29,288 bases of DNA from Anaerolineaceae bacterium UBA6086 (GTDB lineage Bacteria; Chloroflexota; Anaerolineae; Anaerolineales; Anaerolineaceae). Below the pieces are notes generated by a model. That model saw nothing but the letters and a program-made list of their open reading frames with translations. It had not been told where the DNA came from and did not search any database. Location: contig DIXG01000059.1 of NCBI GenBank assembly GCA_002436005.1, positions 1-29,288 on the forward strand, read 5' to 3'. Made by a program: the position numbers and the translations under genes. Shown here in pieces: positions 16,378-25,058 of this stretch (its first letter is position 1; each line of letters begins with the position of its first letter).

Positions 16378-17811
16378 ATGAAATACATTTTTAAAATTGG
16401 ATATCTTGCGACTGCTGTTCTTGCAGGCATTTTTTCAAAGAGCATTTGGGTAGGTTTGCTGGTTGCGGCAGGGTTTATCTTTCTGGACGGATTTAATGCT
16501 GGAAGCCTCGGAGGGATCTTTTTCCGGACTCTAATTGGTTTGGGAATGCTGGGGGTGGCTGCCTGGCTGTCGCAATTTGCTGGTCGCTGGCTCTGGACGG
16601 CAATCTGGCTCTTGGCTGCGATATTGTCCTTCACGATGGGTGATAAATCAAAATTGAAACACCTGAAATGGCTGACAACGCTAAAAATGATCTTGATGCT
16701 TGCCCTAACCGTCCTGGCTGTGATCAGCCCTTATCTCATCCAGGGAGATTTTTCATCTGAAGGCTTCTTCGCCTGGGTATTTATCGCCTTTGTGCTTCTG
16801 GTTGGAGGCTTCTTCTTATTCACACTGGAAGTCGCGAAACAGAATCCCAATGAACGCAAAAATGTCCTGTGGGTCGGATTGTTCCTCGTTCTGGGTGTGG
16901 CAGCAATCGGCGCGTTTGCCAGCAACATGATCTGGGTGCCCTTCCTGGTGGCACCAGGTCTGGCGCTGCTCTTCAAAAATTGGCAGCGCTGGATCGAAGG
17001 CGCCATTTTCAACTGGAAATCCCATTTACTCACAATGCTAGGTGGGATTGCCTGCCTGGTCGCCGGCACCATCCTGGGTAATTTCCAAACCTGGTGGTAC
17101 TGGACAGTTATCTGGGTGGTTGCCAGCCTACCGCTGTTTGTGATGGGCTCCTTCATGTTTGGCGAGGAACAGACCGACCGCACCATCTTCCTGGTAGGTG
17201 TGCTGGCGCTTATCCTGGGTGTCTGTGCACTGGTATTTGCCCTCACCGGCAATTTCATCCTGAAGGATATGGAAATGATCTCTGCCGTCATCACCTACAT
17301 TCTGATTGCGGCGGGATTGCTGGTGCTGATCGTTTCATGGAATTACGCCACGACCAATTCAAACTTCTTGGCTGTGCTGATGGGGATTTTCGGCACGCTC
17401 CTGATGCTGGGCGCCCAAGTCTATACGCAATTTTCAGAGGGATGGATTTGGATTGTGCTGTGGTCATTGGGGATCCTGCTGATGATTGCGGGGGTGTTCT
17501 CAGTGCGCAGTTTCATCACAAAAATACTGATGTTATTGATAGCCATCGCGCAGCTTCTGATCATCCTGTTCGGTCGCACGGTATATGGAAATTTGACGAT
17601 GGGAGAGCCGCTAAACCTTGTCCAGTATGCCGTACCCATCCTGATTGTGTTGGGGTCGTTAGTCCTGCTGGCTGCACTCGCATTTGGTATCTTTATGATG
17701 ATCCGTTTGCGAGCAGTGTCAAAAGCCGCCAAAAACCCCAGTCCTCTCCTAAGCCCAGACCTCATCAGGTATCTGATGGATCATGCGGATGATGATGAAA
17801 AGAAAAAATAA
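16378..17811 (+). CDS. Polytopic membrane protein, about 16 helices
   Basis: A 477-residue protein made almost wholly of hydrophobic helices (I count about 16 from residue 6 to 450) with very short loops and a charged tail, DHADDDEKKK. No conserved transporter or channel motif is visible, so substrate and activity are unknown. The ribosome site GAAAGGAT overlaps the last codons of the STAND-WD40 gene and only 7 bases separate stop and start, so the two are translationally linked and probably functionally paired, the membrane protein being a possible effector or anchor (inference). Tryptophan-rich repeating segments such as WLWTAIWLLAAI, WYWTVIWVVASL and WIWIVLWSLGIL suggest internal duplication. 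Confidence 0.75.
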   Translation: MKYIFKIGYLATAVLAGIFSKSIWVGLLVAAGFIFLDGFNAGSLGGIFFRTLIGLGMLGVAAWLSQFAGRWLWTAIWLLAAILSFTMGDKSKLKHLKWLTTLKMILMLALTVLAVISPYLIQGDFSSEGFFAWVFIAFVLLVGGFFLFTLEVAKQNPNERKNVLWVGLFLVLGVAAIGAFASNMIWVPFLVAPGLALLFKNWQRWIEGAIFNWKSHLLTMLGGIACLVAGTILGNFQTWWYWTVIWVVASLPLFVMGSFMFGEEQTDRTIFLVGVLALILGVCALVFALTGNFILKDMEMISAVITYILIAAGLLVLIVSWNYATTNSNFLAVLMGIFGTLLMLGAQVYTQFSEGWIWIVLWSLGILLMIAGVFSVRSFITKILMLLIAIAQLLIILFGRTVYGNLTMGEPLNLVQYAVPILIVLGSLVLLAALAFGIFMMIRLRAVSKAAKNPSPLLSPDLIRYLMDHADDDEKKK

Positions 17812-17988
17812 GGCATAGAAAATTGCGATTTCTTCATTCCCTTGCGGACTTAAAGGACTGAAAAAATGATTCTTTGCTGTGATGATACCCTTTGCAACAA
17901 ATGAATAGCAGATAATCAATGATTAACGTGCCGATGATTCCCTTGATTAAAGGATCGGGTTTGCTAATTTTAGATTGGAGAGGAATAA

Positions 17989-18342
17989 ATGGAAAAAAGA
18001 ATAAATCATCTCTATAACTGGCCCAGGTTCTACAGGGCACTTTGCCAGCAGGGACCAACCTTACTGCTCGGACTGGACGAAGACCTGCGCGAAATCATCC
18101 AGATGTCAGCAGCAGACACAGATATGTTCTGGTCAGAAGGATTGGAGGAATTCCTGCGGATGGGCGCAGCCGACGGTGATATGCGTTCTGGCGTCCTGTC
18201 TGCTTTAGAATTGTGGCGCGAAAATGTTCTTGACGCCCTCGAGTCAAGCTTTGGTATCGATCTGGACTGGGAGATGGTTGCCATTGATTACACAAGCCCC
18301 CTTATCGATGAGCTCGTCGAGTCAGCTGCGCCAGGTTTATGA
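17989..18342 (+). CDS. Unknown small acidic protein
   Basis: A 117-residue acidic, helix-rich protein that I do not recognise. It begins MEKRINHLYNWPRFYRAL and contains SAADTDMFWSEGLEEFLRMG; no signal peptide or membrane helix is present. GGAGAGGA precedes the ATG closely. It heads a run of three same-strand genes with 25- and 27-base gaps (17989, 18368, 19025) that is probably one operon. The 177-base gap before it separates it from the membrane-protein gene. Confidence 0.65.
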   Translation: MEKRINHLYNWPRFYRALCQQGPTLLLGLDEDLREIIQMSAADTDMFWSEGLEEFLRMGAADGDMRSGVLSALELWRENVLDALESSFGIDLDWEMVAIDYTSPLIDELVESAAPGL

Positions 18343-18367
18343 TAGCATCCTGCATTAAGGACGTTCT

Positions 18368-18997
18368 ATGGGCTTAAATTACAACTATCTACTCTACTTT
18401 TCACAAGCTCATTTATGGGATGTCCTGCAAAGCCTGGGTGATAAATGCGATACCGAAGGCATGCAACCTACCACGATTCAATTCCCTGACCATGACCTGG
18501 TGATTCCCTTGATGAGTGATTGGGGTAAAAAAGATGTATTTCCCCACAATCAACCAGAGCTTCAATTTGCCATCTCAATGAATTTCGAGGAGGATGAAGC
18601 CATTGCAGACTATTTGTACAACCGTGATGGGGACCAATTTGATCGCAGTCCCCCCGAGGATGGGAAACCCAGGATCCATTCGATCGGGTTCATTTATCTG
18701 ACAGTTTTCACAGATCTTTCCCAGCATTATGGCTTTACGAATAAGCCCAATGAGATGGTTCTATTCAAATTTGGCACAACCGGCACAAAGATGAGCCTGT
18801 TATTTTCCGACTCTACTTCAATTCGGAAGACCTTTATCAAATTACTGGAAGACCACCATGGCATCGCAGGGATTTTTGATTGGGAAATTGATTACGGCGA
18901 ATTGTTCTGGTTCAAAGGACGGCACTATCAATTCAGCCTGTCAAACAATTTTTTACTGCCTGAAGAGATTGAGCTGGAACTGGCGCGAGGATATTAA
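18368..18997 (+). CDS. Unknown 209-residue protein, has a decayed paralogue
   Basis: A soluble protein of 209 residues beginning MGLNYNYLLYFSQAHLWDVL, with an alternating strand-helix pattern and a C-terminus GELFWFKGRHYQFSLSNN followed by FLLPEEIELELARGY. I do not recognise the family. AAGGA lies 6 bases before the ATG. It is the middle gene of the small operon at 17989-19390. A degenerate fragment similar to its C-terminus is found at 10984-11136, which indicates that this gene type has been duplicated and lost within the region. Confidence 0.65.
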   Translation: MGLNYNYLLYFSQAHLWDVLQSLGDKCDTEGMQPTTIQFPDHDLVIPLMSDWGKKDVFPHNQPELQFAISMNFEEDEAIADYLYNRDGDQFDRSPPEDGKPRIHSIGFIYLTVFTDLSQHYGFTNKPNEMVLFKFGTTGTKMSLLFSDSTSIRKTFIKLLEDHHGIAGIFDWEIDYGELFWFKGRHYQFSLSNNFLLPEEIELELARGY

Positions 18998-19024
18998 TCA
19001 GAAATAACTTGGAGGATGAGTGCA

Positions 19025-19390
19025 ATGGGACTCGACAATTATGCAGCACATTCACCGGATGATATTGAACTGACAGAAGAGGATCTGCAAGCGTTTCAAG
19101 ATGCTGGTATCGAACTATGCGGCGGTATCTTCAGTGGAGACGGCAGCGACGGCAGCTTTCGCGGCAAGGTTTACGCGTCGTACGTTCTTGAGATTACAGG
19201 TGAAAGCCTGTATGCGGAATGGCTGCCTCCCGAAACTGTTAGTGAGATGTATCAAACCATGGCAGATTATGAAATCGCGCGAGCACAACAGGTAGAAGAG
19301 ATGGACCCGACTAACATACAACACTCAGATCTGTGCAAATTCTTCAAGGTCTGCAGCGAACGTGGGCTGGGCTTGGTGAGCTGGTCGTAG
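19025..19390 (+). CDS. Unknown small protein, paralogue of 25059 gene
   Basis: A 121-residue acidic protein beginning MGLDNYAAHSPDDIELTEED and containing ELCGGIFSG, SFRGKVYASYVLEITGESLY, WLPPETV and a C-terminal CKFFKVCSERGLG. A near copy lies at 25059-25418 with the same order and over half of residues identical by eye. The upstream ATG at 19016 directly abuts the ribosome site GGAGG and cannot be used; the ATG at 19025 has proper spacing. Two conserved cysteine positions (in ELCGG and CKFFKVC) are shared by both copies. No function is known to me. Confidence 0.7.
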   Translation: MGLDNYAAHSPDDIELTEEDLQAFQDAGIELCGGIFSGDGSDGSFRGKVYASYVLEITGESLYAEWLPPETVSEMYQTMADYEIARAQQVEEMDPTNIQHSDLCKFFKVCSERGLGLVSWS

Positions 19391-19466
19391 TGTCCAACTG
19401 ATATAAAATTTCACCCGGCACTGGTTGAAAAACAACCCCAGATCACTGAGTATTACAAGTGTGTTT

Positions 19467-19495
19467 TTGATTTTGAATTTGACTTTCTGTATAAT
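19467..19495 (+). promoter_or_regulatory. Sigma70-type promoter for the 19635 gene
   Basis: TTGATT (19467-19472), a 17-base spacer and a perfect TATAAT (19490-19495). The predicted start near 19502 leaves a leader of about 130 bases before the 19635 gene, in which I see no strong stem. Confidence 0.55.
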
Positions 19496-19634
19496 TGAAT
19501 CGAGGGAAAAAACATGCATTATTCAATCAAACACATAAGATCCCTCAACTCAAATCATTATTGCTCAGAAGGACAGCTATCCCAATCAGAATAACCAGTC
19601 AATGCTTAACAAGTAGATTTAAAAGGAGAAATAA

Positions 19635-19970
19635 ATGAAGAAAAACGGTGCTATCGCAGTTGTTCAAGATTCAGATGTGTTTGTGATTGATGTTGAGAAT
19701 TATGGCAAGGATGAGGTATCTGAAAAAAATATCCGCAAATGGATTAATGCGGATTTGGTCAATTGCCCCCAAAATAAAAAAGCAGCATCCAAAATCAAAG
19801 ACTTTAAAATTCTTCAACATCAGGGCATATCATCTGCAAATTATGCTCAAGACATGATGAGCGTTTTTGTCACTCAAATGCGGATCAATGGCTGGAATGA
19901 ACCCGTCGGATTGCGGGTTTTTGAAAAATTTTCAGGCTCAAAAGTGATCTATATTGCCTATGGCACATAG
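19635..19970 (+). CDS. Unknown 111-residue protein
   Basis: A small soluble protein (MKKNGAIAVVQDSDVFVIDV at the start, VIYIAYGT at the end) with a mixed strand-helix pattern. I do not recognise a family. The start is well supported by AAGGAG 6 bases upstream and by a good promoter at 19467-19495, so it is probably a real, separately transcribed gene. It converges on the STAND-TPR gene. A short TGAAC/GTTCA stem followed by seven Ts (20166-20187) may end its transcript and overlaps the stop of the opposing gene. Confidence 0.65.
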   Translation: MKKNGAIAVVQDSDVFVIDVENYGKDEVSEKNIRKWINADLVNCPQNKKAASKIKDFKILQHQGISSANYAQDMMSVFVTQMRINGWNEPVGLRVFEKFSGSKVIYIAYGT

Positions 19971-20177
19971 ATCATCAATGCTTTAACAATGGAGCTGCGG
20001 GGTTCCTGATTTACATTCTAAACAGAGGTTTATATCAACGTGCTACACTGTTGTCAAGTATTTTTCAATTTCTTGGGGAGTGGCTCTAAGCCAAAAGCGC
20101 GGTTAAAAATTTCATAATGATCCGGATTTTCATTTTTTTTAGCACAAGCAATATTCGACAATGGTTGAACTTATTGT

Positions 20178-23100
20178 TCATTTTTTTCGCCAAAAGGGCT
20201 TTTTATTTGATTGATTTATTTGGTTATTGATCTCTCTGATCCAAGAAAGCAAATCCCGATATCCATGTTCTGAAGCAAGCGTTAGAGCCTCTTGTACCAA
20301 GTCTTGCGGGTTCTGACCAAGTTTAATCATAATGACAGACTGGTTGGCTAAAGAAATACACAGCCCGTTGTCATAGCCGGTTTGCCGGCAAATTCTTTCC
20401 TTTTCTTTGTGCAAAGCAAGCGCTTCTTTGAACTGACCTCTTTTGTAAAAAATGATAGCCTGGTTTCCCAGTGAATCCTGCAATCGAACCAAATCTCCGA
20501 GCTGCCGGGAAATACGCTCCTCCTCCTTATGCAAAGCCATGGCTTCATCTAAACGACCCCAATCCTGCAAAATCAATGCCTGGTTGCCCAACGAAAAACT
20601 TAGCCCGTCCAGATCCCCCAATTGCCGGCAGATTGTCTCCTCCTGTTTATGCAGCTCCATGGCTTCTGATAAACGTCCCAGATCATATAAAATGAATGCC
20701 TGGTTCCCTAAAGCAAGCGCGACCCCCGCAAGGTTACCCGAATTTCGACTGATTCGTTCATTTTCCTTATGAAGACTCATCGCAATATCAAATTCTCCTT
20801 GGTCAGCGTAGATTAATGCCTGATTCCCCAAAGAAAGACTCAACCTGTGTAAATCCCCCACTTCGCGGCTGATCCGTTCTTCTTCTTTGTGAAGTGCCAG
20901 TGCCTCGTCCAATCTTCCGAGTTGATGGATGAGGTTCGCCTGGTTCCCAAGTGATTCACTCAAGCCTTGCATAAAACCCGACTTTCGGCAAATGCGCTCC
21001 TGTTCCTTCAACAAGGCAAAAGCCTCCTCAAACCTGCCCCAGATTTTTAGAATCACCGCCTGGTTGCCCAAAGCATTTTGCAGGGTGTCCTGGTATCCAA
21101 GCTGGCGGGAAAGAAGCTCTTGTTGTTTGTATTTTTCCATGGCGAGATCCATCTTGCCAATATCTTGCAGGATCACCCCCTGGTTTCCCAGCAGAAATGT
21201 GGTTTTATGCAAATCTCCCATTCGCTTTAAGATACGTTCAACTTCGTCAAGCAGCGTTAGCGCTGCTTCCATTTGTCCCCATGATCTTAAGATTCCTGCC
21301 TGGTTCCCCAAAGAACTTGCCAGAAGATCGAGATGATTGAGTCGCCGACAGATTTGCTCTTGTTCTTTGAGCAATTCCATGGCTTCCTGATTCTTGCCCT
21401 GACCGCTGAGGATGGCTGCCTGATTGCCCAAAGCCTTCACAGCGCCGTCCTCATTTCCGATGTTTTTGCAAATGAATTCCACTTCTCTGTAAAGGCCTAC
21501 TGCCTCAGTCAGATCACCCTTTCTCTCCAAGACCCCCGCCTGGTTCAACAAAAACACCCACAGATTTTCGTTATCACCCTTTTCTCGAAAGATATCTGCC
21601 ATTCTGCGAAACAGTTCCAAAGCATAATCCAGGTTACCCAAATCTGTAAAGAATAGCCCTAACCTGTTAACAACAGTCAAACTTCCATCCCATGTCTCTT
21701 GAAAAGATAGTTGATATCCCGACAATTTGTCATAATTCGTATTATTTTCAACCGCGACCCAGTAGGAGAGAAGATCATAACGCTGATGCTCATACAGCTT
21801 ATCAAACCAGTCCAGGTTAACCAATAATTGATACAGCAGATCCCATTCACCTGCTGAATTGAGCTGCCAGGGTTGCTCTGAAAGTTTGCGGAGGTTTGGG
21901 ATCCTATCTTCATCCTTCCCGGCGAAAAGTGGTAATGTTTCAAAATACTGCGCCAGCATTTGATGTCTTTTTTGCTTCTCTTCCTCGCTTAAAAATTCCT
22001 GAGCGACCACCTGGGCGAGCTGCGGGTGATAGAAGGACATCAATCGAACACCATCCGCATCAATCTCCGTCATATAAGGCGCAAATTCATAATAGAGCCG
22101 GGACCAGACCACCACAGGCAATTGCGTGAATACGGGTGAACGTGGTGATCTGCGGCGGAAATCCTCAACAACTGCATCATCCAGCGAAAGGATGTTCAGC
22201 AGCTCATCCTCGCTCAGCCCATATCTGGCAGCTGCCAGATACCCCATACTGCGGCTGACCATCATCTGGCCATGATTTGTTTCCCTGGAGAGACGCCAGA
22301 ACAAGTCCTTCAGGATGCCAGGGATGTCCCGGCTGAGCCCCGGGATGTTATCTGCCCCACAGGGGAGTCCCTCATATGATTTCCAGCGACGAGCTTCTTC
22401 AAACGCCAGGCGCAAATACAGCGGACTGCCTTCACCCGCGAATTGCGACAGCACATGGGATTTTTGTTCACGCTGCAGAATGCGATGAGACTCGGCTAAC
22501 CATTCATCCAGGATTTTCTCTCCATCCTGCGCGGGTAAGCCGCCCAATTCAAGCAGGTTCTGTGTGCCCTGTTTTTCCTTCAATGCATCCAAACAAATGC
22601 CTGGCATGGTTGAGACGATCATATGTACACCCGCCGGAAGATTGGTTGGCAACCATTCGAGATCTTTAGCGTTATCTGCGTCTGACAATTGGTTGAGCGC
22701 ATCGATAAACAGGAACAATGGTTCGTCAGGTCTGACCAGCCCAAAGCGATTCGGCAGCTCATGCACCAATTCATCAAATGCATTGGGAATACCCAATTCA
22801 TCCCCCCCATAAATACGGGTGATCTGCCGGCACAGGCTTTCCAACAGTGAACGACCATTGTAAGAATCAGGCGTAATCCCAACAAATCGGTAGATCACAT
22901 TTGCCGCAGAATAACTGAGCCTGGCTTTCTGCACAGCCTTCGCCATCAGGGCTGACTTACCGGTACCAGATTGACCCCAAACACAAAGAGGACGGGCTTG
23001 ATCCTGGCTGAGGTAGCTACCAATTGTTTCCAGTAACGCTTCACGCCCGACAAAGATGCGCGTCCGCTCTTCAGCAAAAACCTGATGGGCATGGATTTCC

Positions 23101-24026
23101 TGGTCGAGTGGGTCAACCTGTTCGAGTTGGTCTATTTCAGCCAGGACAACTCTTTCCAAGCGATTGTAAACATCCTCACACAAGCGATCCAGGTGGTTGG
23201 TGCCAGGGAGGTGGTTCACCTGATCCCAGGCAACAGAATATTCTGTGATGTTCCCTGCCAGGATCTTGCGAAGATTGGTTTTTAATGCCGCCAGATGATC
23301 CTGTGCTTGTTGATCGATTTCCCACCCGTCGCTCACCTCGACCAGGTTGTGGAAGTCTTTGGTCTCAATATTTACCGGGAGTGCTTCAATATGCCTGAAA
23401 AAGCCAAAGACGTGCTGTTTGGCATCGGCAACATTCAAGGCGCCTTCAACGATCTCCTGTTCAGTGGCAGAAGCGATATATTTGCGTTTTTCATCCTCCG
23501 ATAAACCAGCCTTTTCAACGCCATCCAACAAAATTTGGCGCAGACTGGTTTCCACATCTTCCCAAAGGTCCTGATTTTGATACATTTCAAGCTCACCAAA
23601 CCTCGGCTGAAGAATGTATTCAGGAGGCACTGCGTTTTTGTCAAGCCGATACCATGTGTCTAACACCTTCTGATCCTGGCTATCTACTGTCCGGTTATAA
23701 ATTTGTTCATATTCATCACTTGGAATTTGGGATGGCAGCGGGCACCAGCCATAGCGATCCCCCAACAGAATGACAAAATTGGGTCTTGGGCTGGTTTTCT
23801 GACAGCGTGCAATTTCTCCCAGGCAGATGGCCATTGTTTGTTGGTCGAGACTGGCTTCTTCACTCACGCCCCATCGCAGGTCAATCGCCTGGAAATAGGT
23901 GCCATGTTGGGCACATAATCCTTTCAAGCGGGGGTAGACCTTTTCCTGCAACGCGTTGCGCTCCGCCTTAAGGTCATTGAACGTGGAACTGATAAACACA
24001 CGGAAGGTATGAGATGCCTGTGCCAT
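20178..24026 (-). CDS. DUF4062-STAND NTPase with TPR array
   Basis: A 1282-residue signalling ATPase. An N-terminal DUF4062 domain (FRVFISSTFNDLKAERNAL, AIDLRWGVSEEA, FVILLGDRYGWCP) is followed by a STAND/NACHT-type module with Walker A VWGQSGTGKSALM (about 348-360) and Walker B LFLFIDALNQL (about 437-447). The last 450 residues are about 12 tetratricopeptide units of exactly 40 residues beginning LGNQA, then a basic tail KKPFWRKK. The plan resembles nephrocystin-3-like and other TPR-STAND proteins, where the TPR array senses or binds a partner and the NTPase oligomerises. AGGAT lies 5 bases before the ATG. It follows a lipoprotein gene by 34 bases, likely in one operon. It shares the N-terminal plan with the WD40 protein at 11901. 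Confidence 0.9.
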   Translation of the reverse strand: MAQASHTFRVFISSTFNDLKAERNALQEKVYPRLKGLCAQHGTYFQAIDLRWGVSEEASLDQQTMAICLGEIARCQKTSPRPNFVILLGDRYGWCPLPSQIPSDEYEQIYNRTVDSQDQKVLDTWYRLDKNAVPPEYILQPRFGELEMYQNQDLWEDVETSLRQILLDGVEKAGLSEDEKRKYIASATEQEIVEGALNVADAKQHVFGFFRHIEALPVNIETKDFHNLVEVSDGWEIDQQAQDHLAALKTNLRKILAGNITEYSVAWDQVNHLPGTNHLDRLCEDVYNRLERVVLAEIDQLEQVDPLDQEIHAHQVFAEERTRIFVGREALLETIGSYLSQDQARPLCVWGQSGTGKSALMAKAVQKARLSYSAANVIYRFVGITPDSYNGRSLLESLCRQITRIYGGDELGIPNAFDELVHELPNRFGLVRPDEPLFLFIDALNQLSDADNAKDLEWLPTNLPAGVHMIVSTMPGICLDALKEKQGTQNLLELGGLPAQDGEKILDEWLAESHRILQREQKSHVLSQFAGEGSPLYLRLAFEEARRWKSYEGLPCGADNIPGLSRDIPGILKDLFWRLSRETNHGQMMVSRSMGYLAAARYGLSEDELLNILSLDDAVVEDFRRRSPRSPVFTQLPVVVWSRLYYEFAPYMTEIDADGVRLMSFYHPQLAQVVAQEFLSEEEKQKRHQMLAQYFETLPLFAGKDEDRIPNLRKLSEQPWQLNSAGEWDLLYQLLVNLDWFDKLYEHQRYDLLSYWVAVENNTNYDKLSGYQLSFQETWDGSLTVVNRLGLFFTDLGNLDYALELFRRMADIFREKGDNENLWVFLLNQAGVLERKGDLTEAVGLYREVEFICKNIGNEDGAVKALGNQAAILSGQGKNQEAMELLKEQEQICRRLNHLDLLASSLGNQAGILRSWGQMEAALTLLDEVERILKRMGDLHKTTFLLGNQGVILQDIGKMDLAMEKYKQQELLSRQLGYQDTLQNALGNQAVILKIWGRFEEAFALLKEQERICRKSGFMQGLSESLGNQANLIHQLGRLDEALALHKEEERISREVGDLHRLSLSLGNQALIYADQGEFDIAMSLHKENERISRNSGNLAGVALALGNQAFILYDLGRLSEAMELHKQEETICRQLGDLDGLSFSLGNQALILQDWGRLDEAMALHKEEERISRQLGDLVRLQDSLGNQAIIFYKRGQFKEALALHKEKERICRQTGYDNGLCISLANQSVIMIKLGQNPQDLVQEALTLASEHGYRDLLSWIREINNQINQSNKKPFWRKK
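20341..21660 (-). repeat. 120-bp coding tandem repeat (TPR array)
   Basis: A TGGTT(N)CCC-like segment, the complement of the codons for GNQA, recurs at exact 120-base steps (20341, 20461, 20581 and so on to 21541), eleven times without a single indel. Each unit encodes one 40-residue TPR of the STAND protein. Units 7-11 are most alike, including the segment LHKEEERISR. It is a coding array, not a CRISPR. Confidence 0.9.
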
Positions 24027-24060
24027 ATCGATCCTATCTTTCTTGATGCCTGGTTAATGG

Positions 24061-24876
24061 TTAATACATAATCCCACAATCATATTCGAGCAGTAAATTG
24101 GTTTCTAACTCTGTGGTAGTGTGCGGATGGTCTTTGTTAACCTGATAGTAGGTTTCAGAAAAGCCCCCAAATTTTGTAAACCAAACAACGCGAATTGTTA
24201 CCGTTTCGTCGCCAACCGCGATACGCGGCTGCGGGTCAATCAGTTCAAAGCGGTTTTTTTGTTGGGAATCCAGAAAATCTTCCATCTCAAGGAGAATGGC
24301 GTCTAAACCTTCTTCTGTTGCCACCAGGAGCTTGTCATTATAAGCCGCATGCCAGTAGAGATAGAACTGATCTCCCATTTCATGTAAAAGGAGCCACTGT
24401 AAATACCCAAGTTCACTGCCATCCGCGGCCACGTATCCAAGACCGCCTTCTTGGCAGTTTGTGCTGTCAGGTGTTCCATAAAAAGGTCTTTCACACGCGT
24501 AGAGGATTGGATGCCCCTCAAATGATGCTTGGTAAAAATAGGAGTAGGCTAATTGATAGCTGGGGAGCATGCTGAGGTGATCCAGGAATTCGAAAATTTG
24601 CATCAGGTCAAATTCAGCGCCTGTGAAAACGGGTTGTTCGGTTCTTATATGATCTGGGATGACCTGCGATTGATAGAGCTGATGCAGCGTATCGATGTTT
24701 TGTTGCCAGGCGATGGCTACGTCTTCACTGACCTTTGTCACTGGTTCATTGTGAGCAGGATAAAAAGCACGAATGAATCCCCTCGCCTTTTCTGTGAGAA
24801 ATTTCGGCTGTAAACAAGCTGTGGTGAGCAAGATGATGAGGAGTAATAGATAGATGATAATGCGTGTGTTTCTCAT
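24061..24876 (-). CDS. Putative lipoprotein, unknown function
   Basis: A 271-residue protein with a short basic start, a run of Leu/Ile (about 6-18) and a lipobox-like LLTTAC with cysteine 21, so it is probably exported and lipid-anchored. The mature part is rich in aromatic and acidic residues (QLAYSYFYQ, YLQWLLLHEMGDQFYLYW); HEMGDQ recalls but does not match a zinc-protease HExxH. The end reads VTIRVVWFTKFGGFSETYYQ. No family is recognised. It lies 34 bases upstream of the STAND-TPR gene on the same strand and probably shares its transcript, which would link an envelope protein to the cytosolic switch. Confidence 0.7.
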   Translation of the reverse strand: MRNTRIIIYLLLLIILLTTACLQPKFLTEKARGFIRAFYPAHNEPVTKVSEDVAIAWQQNIDTLHQLYQSQVIPDHIRTEQPVFTGAEFDLMQIFEFLDHLSMLPSYQLAYSYFYQASFEGHPILYACERPFYGTPDSTNCQEGGLGYVAADGSELGYLQWLLLHEMGDQFYLYWHAAYNDKLLVATEEGLDAILLEMEDFLDSQQKNRFELIDPQPRIAVGDETVTIRVVWFTKFGGFSETYYQVNKDHPHTTTELETNLLLEYDCGIMY

Positions 24877-25058
24877 TTCACACCTGGTCAGGGATTTGCA
24901 AAATCAAGCTGATATATCCATATTACACGAATTCAGCGGCTTGGGTCAATTTCTATGGACTAAAATTTGGAATCATTGCGCAGCTCAAGGCTTGCATTGT
25001 TTAATGGTGATTAACATCTCGTGTCTTGACTAGTTAATTTTCATTAGGAAGGTGAATG

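Noticed and set aside
17094..17792. 232-codon open frame inside the membrane-protein gene in another frame
   Set aside because: It has no ribosome site, an implausible composition rich in Arg, His and Cys, and lies wholly within a gene with a clear membrane-helix pattern.
20341..21660. 120-bp periodic repeat considered as a CRISPR or other non-coding array
   Set aside because: The whole period is coding, the repeat keeps frame and varies at third positions, and it encodes TPR helices of the STAND protein.
24370..24400. HEMGDQ in the lipoprotein as a zinc-protease active site
   Set aside because: The HExxH pattern is not met (the second histidine is absent) and no downstream ligand is visible.
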